Part shown: positions 8,799-15,294 of the stretch, piece by piece
Layout: every line of letters begins with the position of its first letter
Position numbering within the stretch: the first letter of the stretch is position 1
Program-made: the position numbers and the translations under genes
Notes under the pieces: generated by a model
What the model was told of the DNA's origin: nothing
What the model saw: the letters and a program-made list of their open reading frames with translations, nothing else
Database searches by the model: none
NCBI GenBank assembly: GCA_900550935.1
Contig: URUD01000005.1
Span: 1 to 64,000 of the forward strand
Source: an uncultured Roseburia sp.
GTDB lineage: Bacteria > Bacillota > Clostridia > Lachnospirales > Lachnospiraceae
Length of the DNA: 64,000 nt
Direction of reading: 5' to 3'

Positions 8799-9545
8799 TT
8801 ATAACTGTTCTTCGTATTTTAAATAATCTGCTTTCGTATTGCAGTTTTCCCATGTTTTAAGAGGAAGCAACTCTCTCTCCTCCTCACTGATCTGGTGGAA
8901 ATATTCCTCAATAAACTCAAGATTTGTTCCATGCCACATTGTCTCCGGGCAATCTGATACCAGCTGCTTCACAACGTCTGTATCAGCAAATTTCCAGATC
9001 TGTCCCGAATTATAAATTGCCCGAAACGGCTCTGTGATCTCCACCGATCCATGATTGGTGCTAAACTTATATTTCAGTTCATGTGCCTCGTTTACATATG
9101 CGATCACTGCTTTGTTGCTGTAGATCGTTTTATTGTTATAGGTAGCAACACTCCGCGTTGATCTTTTTACATCATCCAGAGATGCCTCATCGAAAAACAG
9201 ATCGCCCTCGATCAGGGTAATTTCCGAACTGTTATCCTGCAGACATTGTTCCAGCCCCAGCTTTAATGTATAACCGGTTCCAAATTCCTGATAGTTTGAA
9301 TTGTATACCATCTGGATCTGAAATGGAAAATCCTCCTTACAGGCAGATACATATTCAACCAGTTTCTCGTACTGGTATCCTCCTACCAATACTACCCGGT
9401 CAAACCCTTTGCATTTTCTTAAGATGGAATATAACAGTGTCTTACGGACATCACCCTCTGTGTAAATCCCTTTCAACACCGGTTCTGCCATATCCTGATT
9501 AAATCGGCTCGACATGCCCGCAACTGCAACTATAACCGTTTTCAT
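8799..9545 (-). CDS. LicC-like nucleotidyltransferase
   Basis: Encodes 248 residues of NTP-transferase type. The N-terminus reads MKTVIVAVAGMSSRFNQDMA, a variant of the glycine-rich nucleotide loop in LicC and other sugar nucleotidyltransferases. LVGGYQYEKLVEYV, GTGYTLKLGL and LIEGDLFFDEASL follow, the last giving the metal-binding Asp. LicC activates phosphocholine to CDP-choline. Its place directly before a glycerophosphotransferase and a LicD gene suggests it activates the head group they use. The substrate is not readable. The start abuts the stop of the epimerase gene (TAA then ATG), so translation is probably coupled. Confidence 0.75.
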   Translation of the reverse strand: MKTVIVAVAGMSSRFNQDMAEPVLKGIYTEGDVRKTLLYSILRKCKGFDRVVLVGGYQYEKLVEYVSACKEDFPFQIQMVYNSNYQEFGTGYTLKLGLEQCLQDNSSEITLIEGDLFFDEASLDDVKRSTRSVATYNNKTIYSNKAVIAYVNEAHELKYKFSTNHGSVEITEPFRAIYNSGQIWKFADTDVVKQLVSDCPETMWHGTNLEFIEEYFHQISEEERELLPLKTWENCNTKADYLKYEEQL

Positions 9546-10547
9546 TTACTTTCCTTCCACCTGTCTTCTGTAATCTACACACATTTTGATACCCTGTTCC
9601 AACGTGATCGTCGGCTCCCATCTCGTACGCGCCTTTATCTTTGCGGCAGATAATACACGTCTCTGCGGATCGGATTCGCGATATCCTTCAAAAATAATTT
9701 CCGGTTTTTCAATCCCGATCGCTTTCGCACATACATCTACCAGTTCGATCATGGAAACTTCCTGCTCCGTTGCCACATTATAAACAGTTCCGTCCAGAGC
9801 CGCATCTGTGTCTGCAACGGCAAGCACTGCTGCACAGCTGTCAATATTATGAAGGAAAGTTCTTTTATTTACTTTGGAATTTTCTAACAGAGTTACTTTT
9901 CCATCTTTCATCAGACTGGTAATGACATGCGGGATCACATGTTTTGCCAGCAGCTCATTTTTACTGTAAACATTGGCAAAACGAAGGGAACATCCCTTTA
10001 TCATTCCACGCTCTACCGCATCTTTCATAAAAAATTCTGTCAGAAGCTTTCCGGTTGCATAACTGGTCCTCTGGCTGTGTTCTGCTGTTGCCAGAAGCAG
10101 GAAATCATCCTCTTTTACGCCGCCCTCTTTCCAGGATGCCATCGAATAAACCTCTGATGTGGAACAGTTGATATAACTGTCTGCCCCAACACGGATCGCC
10201 TGCTCCAAAAACTTTTTCATTCCGATCACGTTCGTCTCAAATGTCCGGTCAACATGATAAAAATGTTCGGTATGTACGACTGCTGCACAGTTGATATAGG
10301 TCACCTTTTCATACTCTGCTTTTCTTGCGGTTACCTTCTCTTCCAGTTCTTTCATCTGTGCATCGTTATTAATATCGCCTTCAAAAAATTCCAGGTGTTC
10401 CGAATCGATCACATCCTTGATCGTTTCTGTGGATGATGCAAAAAAATTATCAAAACCGATCACATCATCGCCCCGTTTTACGATCTGGCGTGCAAGCTCG
10501 TTGCCTGTCATTCCTGTCATTCCACTTATTACATATAATTTCTTCAT
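9546..10547 (-). CDS. NAD-dependent epimerase/dehydratase (extended SDR)
   Basis: Encodes 333 residues from ATG 10547. The reading frame is open further upstream, but that extension is a remnant of a pepM gene and not part of this enzyme. AAGG sits seven bases before the chosen ATG. SDR features are the Rossmann loop GMTGMTGNELA near residue 10, a catalytic Ser in NCSTSEVY, and the YxxxK pair in SYATGKLLTEF. DPQRRVLSAAKI near the end is typical of nucleotide-sugar 4-epimerases and dehydratases. It begins the run epimerase, nucleotidyltransferase, glycerophosphotransferase, LicD. The exact sugar and reaction are unknown. Confidence 0.82.
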   Translation of the reverse strand: MKKLYVISGMTGMTGNELARQIVKRGDDVIGFDNFFASSTETIKDVIDSEHLEFFEGDINNDAQMKELEEKVTARKAEYEKVTYINCAAVVHTEHFYHVDRTFETNVIGMKKFLEQAIRVGADSYINCSTSEVYSMASWKEGGVKEDDFLLLATAEHSQRTSYATGKLLTEFFMKDAVERGMIKGCSLRFANVYSKNELLAKHVIPHVITSLMKDGKVTLLENSKVNKRTFLHNIDSCAAVLAVADTDAALDGTVYNVATEQEVSMIELVDVCAKAIGIEKPEIIFEGYRESDPQRRVLSAAKIKARTRWEPTITLEQGIKMCVDYRRQVEGK

Positions 10548-10782
10548 ACACTGCCTTCTTTCTCCATCCTTTTCAATACTTATTTTTTCAACGAGCAACG
10601 TGCTCAATCCGTCATATGCAACCATGACTTTAAACACTTCTCCGGAGCAGATCTTCCGGCGCAATACTTGTCACTTAAAACCCCCGATGGTTGCCTCGCC
10701 AGGCTCCGCTGCTTTTCTACATTGATATGTCCTGTCTGAATAATATAATATCAGTAGACATGCACAAATACACTTTTTTCAT
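10548..10782 (-). pseudogene. pepM remnant (internally deleted, frameshifted)
   Basis: From ATG 10782 the minus strand encodes MKKVYLCMSTDII, identical to the start of the intact pepM product at 29718. A small insertion then shifts the frame. Decayed QTGHIN and KAAE segments can still be read in shifted frames, followed by a GEATIGG-like piece. A deletion of roughly 110 codons then joins this to RRKICSGEVFKVMVAYDG, which corresponds to RRQIASGEIVKIMVAYDG at residues 149-166 of intact PepM. The remnant ends where the epimerase gene begins and is in frame with it. It sits directly after an intact metallophosphoesterase gene, the same junction as at 29.7 kb, where the phosphoesterase is the broken partner. 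Confidence 0.88.
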
Positions 10783-10784
10783 TT

Positions 10785-11516
10785 CTATACACCTATCCTT
10801 AGTCTCTCTTTGTAAAAAGAATCCACTTCATCCGAAAATGCCGCTATCTCATGCTCTATGTCATAGGAAACTGCTTTCATCTGAACGCTCATCGTCTCCG
10901 GTTCCAATATGGCATACTGTGCATTTGCATTATGATTACGTGGCTGTCCAACAGAACCCGGATTAAGGAACACGGTTTTTTTCCGGTTCCGGTATTCCTT
11001 ACATTCTGCCGGATAAAAATGTTCAAAATAATGCGGGATATGGGAATGTCCGGAAAAGACATAATCATATTTTTTATACGTTTCCTGATCCTCCCCATGA
11101 GAAATGCTCTTCCAGAAGAAATCAACAGCCGAACCATGGACTGCCAGACATTTTTTCCCTGCCAGCTCAAATTCCATGTGACCGCTCTCGTCCATCTCAT
11201 TTTCCAGATACTGCATTGTCTGCGTTGTCAGCATTTTTCTGGTATGTGCTGCACACTTTTTCCCACGTTCGCTGGAAAATCTCGAGTCGTCTCCATCTAC
11301 GACCGCCCTTTCATGATTTCCCCAGATATTTACCAGAATCTTGTGCTTTGGCAGATTCTTTAACTTTTCCACCACTTCATTGGAATGTGGTCCATAGTCG
11401 ATCAGATCACCCAGCAACACAATACCTTCAAATTCTTCTATCTTTTCTGTTTCCCAGATTTTATTTAATGCAGACAAATTTCCATGAATGTCTGACATGA
11501 TTAAGATTCTACTCAT
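10785..11516 (-). CDS. YfcE-like metallophosphoesterase
   Basis: Encodes 243 residues of the calcineurin-like phosphoesterase fold with all metal motifs: SDIHGN near the start, GDLIDYG, WGNHER, a later VHGSA and GHSHIPH, plus NPGSVGQPR. Family members hydrolyse phosphodiesters or phosphomonoesters. The substrate is unknown. Because the same gene sat upstream of pepM in both copies of a duplicated segment, it may act on an intermediate or a waste nucleotide of the phosphonate head-group pathway (inference). It follows a small gene with a sigma-D-like promoter but is separated from it by a terminator-like hairpin. Its own ribosome binding site is weak. Confidence 0.82.
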   Translation of the reverse strand: MSRILIMSDIHGNLSALNKIWETEKIEEFEGIVLLGDLIDYGPHSNEVVEKLKNLPKHKILVNIWGNHERAVVDGDDSRFSSERGKKCAAHTRKMLTTQTMQYLENEMDESGHMEFELAGKKCLAVHGSAVDFFWKSISHGEDQETYKKYDYVFSGHSHIPHYFEHFYPAECKEYRNRKKTVFLNPGSVGQPRNHNANAQYAILEPETMSVQMKAVSYDIEHEIAAFSDEVDSFYKERLRIGV

Positions 11517-11528
11517 ATTTTATCCAAC

Positions 11529-11576
11529 ACAAAAAGAGTTCACGAAAAATATTAACATTTACCATGAACTCTTTCC
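11529..11576 (-). terminator. Intrinsic terminator after the small sigma-D gene
   Basis: AAAGAGTTCA pairs with TGAACTCTTT around a 22-base AT-rich loop. On the minus strand the stem is followed by TTTTTGTG. It lies between the 120-residue gene and the phosphoesterase gene. Confidence 0.65.
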
Positions 11577-11578
11577 CT

Positions 11579-11941
11579 TTAACCGATTACTTCTCTGGCT
11601 GCTGCTCCAAGTTTCTCCAGCTCCGGCTCTAACGCATGGAACGCATCTGCCATTTTTGCGTCCTCTTTTCCTTTTACCGCTTCACCCAATGCGATCACTT
11701 TCTCATTGAAAGCCTCTTTGACGATTCTCTCTTTTCCTTCGTTGATTACATCCATCGTTGCGTTCAATACCTGAATTTCCCAGTTTATCCCATTGAGAAT
11801 ACTATCCAGAAACTTATCCGTATCATCCAGTCTCTGTCCGGATAATTCTTTAATCAAAATTCCTACATTTTTAACAACTTTGTCATTATAGGAAACAAGT
11901 GTCTCTAACGCCTCCAGCTTTTCTGTTCTGCTATCCTCCAT
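11579..11941 (-). CDS. Small alpha-helical protein of unknown function, sigma-D controlled
   Basis: Encodes 120 residues from ATG 11941 (AGGTGG five bases upstream; GTG 11950 is the alternative). I do not recognise the family. The protein is acidic, almost entirely heptad-like helix (EKLEALETLVSYNDKVVKNV, then NEKVIALGEAVKGKEDAKMA), without cysteine, signal peptide or membrane segment. The size and helical make-up resemble flagellar export chaperones or antisigma-type adaptors, but no motif proves this. A sigma-D-like promoter lies 60 bases upstream, and a terminator follows, so it is its own transcription unit. A short GNRA-type hairpin (11952-11965) sits just before the ribosome binding site. 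Confidence 0.65.
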   Translation of the reverse strand: MEDSRTEKLEALETLVSYNDKVVKNVGILIKELSGQRLDDTDKFLDSILNGINWEIQVLNATMDVINEGKERIVKEAFNEKVIALGEAVKGKEDAKMADAFHALEPELEKLGAAAREVIG

Positions 11942-12000
11942 GATTGCCACCTGACCTTGCGGTCATTCCTTTCGTAAAGTATTTATAAATCTATATTTAT

Positions 12001-12027
12001 TTATCGGCTTTTTCTTCAAATATCTTA
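12001..12027 (-). promoter_or_regulatory. Sigma-D type promoter of the small helical protein
   Basis: On the minus strand: TAAG, 15 bases, GCCGATAA. This has the same -35 tetramer and spacing as the second-flagellin promoter. It overlaps the region just after the end of the NeuA-HAD gene. Confidence 0.65.
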
Positions 12028-12035
12028 ATACAACT

Positions 12036-13226
12036 TTATTCGTGTCCCGCCAGAATACATTCGATCACTTCGCGGACTGCACCGCTTCCTCCCTGACGTT
12101 TCGTTACATAATCAACGATCGCTTTTACCTCGTCCATCGCTCCCGGCACACTGGCAGAAAATCCTACCGCCTCTAAAAGCTCTTTGTCATTGATATCATC
12201 GCCCACATATGCCACTTCCTGTAACGAAATTCCATACTGTCCGCACAGTTCCTTTACTACGGACAACTTGTCTTTTATTCCCATTTTAAGGATATCCAGA
12301 TGCAGTTTTTCTGCACGTCGTGCGACCAGTTTCGTATTCTCTCCGGTCACGATCCCGCAAAGGATGCCTTTTTCACGCATCAGACGCATCCCAAGACCGT
12401 CCAGCGTCGAAAACTTCTTTAACTCATCCCCGTTTTCCGAATAATACATTCCGCCATCCGTCAGACAGCCATCACAGTCTGTCAGAAACATCTTAATTGT
12501 TTTTTTTGCGTCCTGACCGGTTTTTTCCTGTGCCACACGTAAACGCCGTTCCAGCATTTTTTCAATGATCTGCCAGTCAGATGGTTCATCGATCTCAAAA
12601 AAGGTGTCCTCACTCATCTCCACTGCCTTGACTTTGCCGGAAATACGGTTTCCTGTCTCACACAAACGCTCTTTGGATGTGATATAAAATGCCCCGTTTT
12701 CGACACAGTATCCGTCAAATTCCTGTCGTCTCGGACGATGGAAATAATCATAATTTAATGCCTGTGCCGTTCCATCTTCTGCCACATTCCAGTTAAACCG
12801 TTTCTGCCGTACCACAGAGAGCACACTGTCGGTGTCCGCTTCTTCATATAACGCAAATCCCCGTTTCAAATCCTCTGCAGTCAGAAGTGGCGATGTTGCC
12901 TGGATCAGCACAATATGGTCAAACGCATGCTCATTCGCAAACTCCAGCATTGCAAATTCTGTCGATGCCGTGTCCGAAGCAGACTCCGCGCTTCGTCCGA
13001 TCACTTCCAGTTTCTGAAATGCTTCATTTTCCTCCTGCTGCTTTACCTCAAGCAGTGTCTCCCGGATCTTCTCACTGTCCGTTGCCACATATACTTTGTC
13101 GATTTTTGCACAGCCGCAGGCTGCCGCTACCGTCCAATATACCAGTGGCTTTCCACACATTGGTTTGATGTTTTTAAGCGGGATCGATTTGCTTCCTCCC
13201 CGCACTGGAATAAATGCTACATTCAT
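12036..13226 (-). CDS. neuA: Acylneuraminate cytidylyltransferase fused to KdsC-like HAD phosphatase
   Basis: Encodes 396 residues from ATG 13226 (GGAGAC upstream; the longer start at 13244 lies inside that site). Residues 1-225 are a CMP-nonulosonate synthetase: VAFIPVRGGSKSIPLKNI at the start, LIQATSPLLTAEDL in the middle and a late FFEIDEPSDW. From about residue 245 a KdsC-type HAD domain follows, with MFLTDCDGCLTDGG carrying both catalytic Asp residues, and GDDINDKELL. Vertebrate CMAS has the same two-domain order, but its HAD half is thought inactive. Here the motifs are complete, so one protein could remove the 9-phosphate of a nonulosonate and then make the CMP-sugar. It is the second gene of an operon after the nucleotidyltransferase-aminotransferase fusion. 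Confidence 0.85.
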   Translation of the reverse strand: MNVAFIPVRGGSKSIPLKNIKPMCGKPLVYWTVAAACGCAKIDKVYVATDSEKIRETLLEVKQQEENEAFQKLEVIGRSAESASDTASTEFAMLEFANEHAFDHIVLIQATSPLLTAEDLKRGFALYEEADTDSVLSVVRQKRFNWNVAEDGTAQALNYDYFHRPRRQEFDGYCVENGAFYITSKERLCETGNRISGKVKAVEMSEDTFFEIDEPSDWQIIEKMLERRLRVAQEKTGQDAKKTIKMFLTDCDGCLTDGGMYYSENGDELKKFSTLDGLGMRLMREKGILCGIVTGENTKLVARRAEKLHLDILKMGIKDKLSVVKELCGQYGISLQEVAYVGDDINDKELLEAVGFSASVPGAMDEVKAIVDYVTKRQGGSGAVREVIECILAGHE

Positions 13227-13253
13227 CTCTTGTCTCCATTTCATCGTTATCTT

Positions 13254-15056
13254 TTACAGTCTTTTTGCAAGTGCCCTTTGTAACTTCTCATTGTCCTCGC
13301 GGTCTCTTATCGCGATCCGGATATACTGCTTTCCATTGTCAATCTTTCCGCTCAGATCTTTGATCAAGATATTATCTTTTAACAGTTCTGCTGCCAGTGC
13401 CTCACTACGCTTTCCATTTGTCAGCTCACACATAAAATAATTTGCTGCGGACGGATATACCTTAAGTCCTTTTATCTTGCAAAGTTCCTGATAAAAGAGA
13501 GCCCGCTCTTCTCTCAGCCAGACCAGTGACTGTTTATAATCGGCTTTATATTTATCCAGTATCTGCATGAAAAATTCTCCAAGTGAATTAATATTCCATA
13601 TCGCCACTTTTTTCTTTAGTACCGCGATCATCTTTTCATCATAACTTGCCAGGATACCCAACCGCAGTCCGGGCACTCCATAGGATTTGGAAATGCTCTT
13701 GACCAGATACAGCTTCGGATATTTTTTCATCATGCGTTCTGACAGCATGGATGCACTGGTATCGTCCGCAAAATCAAGAAAACTCTCGTCTAAGATCAAT
13801 GCGGTTCCATTTGACTTACACCAGTCTAAAAGTTTCCTGATCTCTTTTTTATCCAGATAATGTCCGGACGGATTATCCGGATTGATCAAAACCATTGAAC
13901 TGACCGGATGCTCTGTAAAATAGCTGCACAAGCTGTCCACATCATAAGAAAAATCATGTTCTCTGCTGTCATATACCACATATCCGCCATTGCAGCGGTG
14001 TGGATATTCCTCAAACGTCGGGCTGATCACACCCACAGTTCCTTCTAACTCAGCCAAAAGTTCCTTGATCAGTTCTGCAGCCCCATTTCCGATCACGATA
14101 TGCTCTTCGGATACGGAAAAACTCTTTGCAGCCAGAAGGCTGTTGACCCGCATACCAGATGGGTACTGTCTTACCAGCACGTCAAAATTTGACGTCATTT
14201 CGTTCATCATACGCTCAGTCGGAAAATATGGGTTTACCAGATAACAATAGTCCTTCAGATGAGGGAAACGCCAGTATCCGCCATACCGTGAAGTTAATGT
14301 ATGATAACGCTCTACATCATCCTCAAGGAATAAAAGCTCTGCGATGTCCAGATCCTGAACATCGTCTATCTCATACCACTGTTCACCGTGCAGACGTTTT
14401 GCCTTCATGGTGTTTTTATCCAGGGTCAGGATCAGCTTGATCACCGTCTCATAGTATTCGTTGTTTCCCATTACCCTGGCATATGCCTCCAGAAACGGGA
14501 CATAGACATTTCTGGAGAAATCTGCACTGAGTTTATAGATGTTTGCAGTCTTATAATATTGCTCTTTCTCCGAGTATTTTAGCAGCTTGCCTGGAATAAA
14601 ATCCAGAATATTGTCTTCCTCATCTACCACAACACAGGTTCCGTCCATCCAGTTCTCAAACTTATCCACAAGGACCAGCGTGTCCCTTTCATCCTCAAGC
14701 AGCAGATCGATCACACTCTCCTCAAAAATCAGATCAGACTCCAGTAAAAGCGTGTCTTCGCATCCAAGCTGTTCCTTTGCCAGAGCCAGTGAAAAAATAT
14801 TATTTGTCTTGTCGTACACATCATTGATGATAAATTCGATTGGTGTACTAATATCCAGTTCATTTACGAACGCCATCAGATTTTCATACTGGTATCCAAC
14901 CACCATAATGATCCTTGATAATCCCTTTTTATCAAGGATACGCAAAACACGCTCCACCAGTCTTACCCCACCGACTTCTACCATACACTTTGTATTGTCT
15001 CTGGTTAATTGTCCCAAACGTTTTCCCATTCCTGCTGCCAGAATAATCGCCTGCAT
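13254..15056 (-). CDS. Nucleotidyltransferase-aminotransferase fusion (PntC-AEPT-like)
   Basis: Encodes 600 residues from ATG 15056 (AAGGAG upstream). Residues 1 to about 235 form a LicC/PntC-like nucleotidyltransferase: QAIILAAGMGKRLGQLT, DNTKCMVEVGGVRLVER, LLLESDLIFEES. Residues from about 265 form a fold-type I PLP aminotransferase of class I/II (HisC-like): LINPDNPSG, ALILDESFLDFA, and the PLP lysine in SISKSYGVPGLRLG. From family knowledge, a fusion of a phosphonate cytidylyltransferase with an aminoethylphosphonate transaminase has been characterised in Treponema denticola. With pepM and ppd in the same window, this protein is the best candidate to aminate phosphonoacetaldehyde and activate the product as CMP-aminoethylphosphonate. 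CDP-ethanolamine-like or amino-acid-derived products remain possible. Confidence 0.8.
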   Translation of the reverse strand: MQAIILAAGMGKRLGQLTRDNTKCMVEVGGVRLVERVLRILDKKGLSRIIMVVGYQYENLMAFVNELDISTPIEFIINDVYDKTNNIFSLALAKEQLGCEDTLLLESDLIFEESVIDLLLEDERDTLVLVDKFENWMDGTCVVVDEEDNILDFIPGKLLKYSEKEQYYKTANIYKLSADFSRNVYVPFLEAYARVMGNNEYYETVIKLILTLDKNTMKAKRLHGEQWYEIDDVQDLDIAELLFLEDDVERYHTLTSRYGGYWRFPHLKDYCYLVNPYFPTERMMNEMTSNFDVLVRQYPSGMRVNSLLAAKSFSVSEEHIVIGNGAAELIKELLAELEGTVGVISPTFEEYPHRCNGGYVVYDSREHDFSYDVDSLCSYFTEHPVSSMVLINPDNPSGHYLDKKEIRKLLDWCKSNGTALILDESFLDFADDTSASMLSERMMKKYPKLYLVKSISKSYGVPGLRLGILASYDEKMIAVLKKKVAIWNINSLGEFFMQILDKYKADYKQSLVWLREERALFYQELCKIKGLKVYPSAANYFMCELTNGKRSEALAAELLKDNILIKDLSGKIDNGKQYIRIAIRDREDNEKLQRALAKRL

Positions 15057-15079
15057 CTTTTTCTCCTTCACTCCTGAAC

Positions 15080-15107
15080 GTATCGCCGTTCTGTTGATTC
15101 TTTTTTA
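15080..15107 (-). promoter_or_regulatory. Possible sigma-D type promoter of nucleotidyltransferase-neuA operon
   Basis: On the minus strand: TAAA, 16 bases, GGCGATAC. It matches 6 of 8 at the -10 and has one base extra spacing. It lies back to back with the plus-strand site at 15117-15143. Confidence 0.45.
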
Positions 15108-15116
15108 CAAAAATTA

Positions 15117-15143
15117 TATATGTTTCGTCTATTTTGCCGATAT
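15117..15143 (+). promoter_or_regulatory. Sigma-D type promoter upstream of phosphotransferase-like gene
   Basis: TATA, 15 bases, then a perfect GCCGATAT at 15136-15143. It drives the small LicD fragment and the 676-residue alkaline-phosphatase-superfamily gene. Confidence 0.6.
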
Positions 15144-15186
15144 ATTTATTATATCTTATATTATCACAATTTGGGAAGTAATGCTT

Positions 15187-15270
15187 ATGAATTTTCCTGC
15201 TGAATTTTTCAAGATGAATTACCGGAAGGCTTCCAGATTGCTTCCCTTCACATTCTTGAATCCCAAATAA
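15187..15270 (+). pseudogene. LicD N-terminal fragment (27 codons)
   Basis: A short frame reads MNFPAEFFKMNYRKAS and then unrelated residues to a stop at 15270. Its start copies the N-terminus of the long-type LicD proteins (MNFPEHYFEDE at 32113, MEFPKDYFKKE at 17443). It has a plausible start context 40 bases after a sigma-D -10 element. The most likely origin is a licD gene replaced by the downstream gene, leaving its promoter and first codons in place. It may still be translated as a leader peptide. Confidence 0.65.
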
Positions 15271-15294
15271 TTTTAAAAAGAGGACATCACATCA

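Noticed and set aside
10548..10664. N-terminal 39-residue extension of the epimerase
   Set aside because: The extension is homologous to residues 149-185 of PepM, not to any epimerase, and a good ribosome binding site precedes the internal ATG at 10547.
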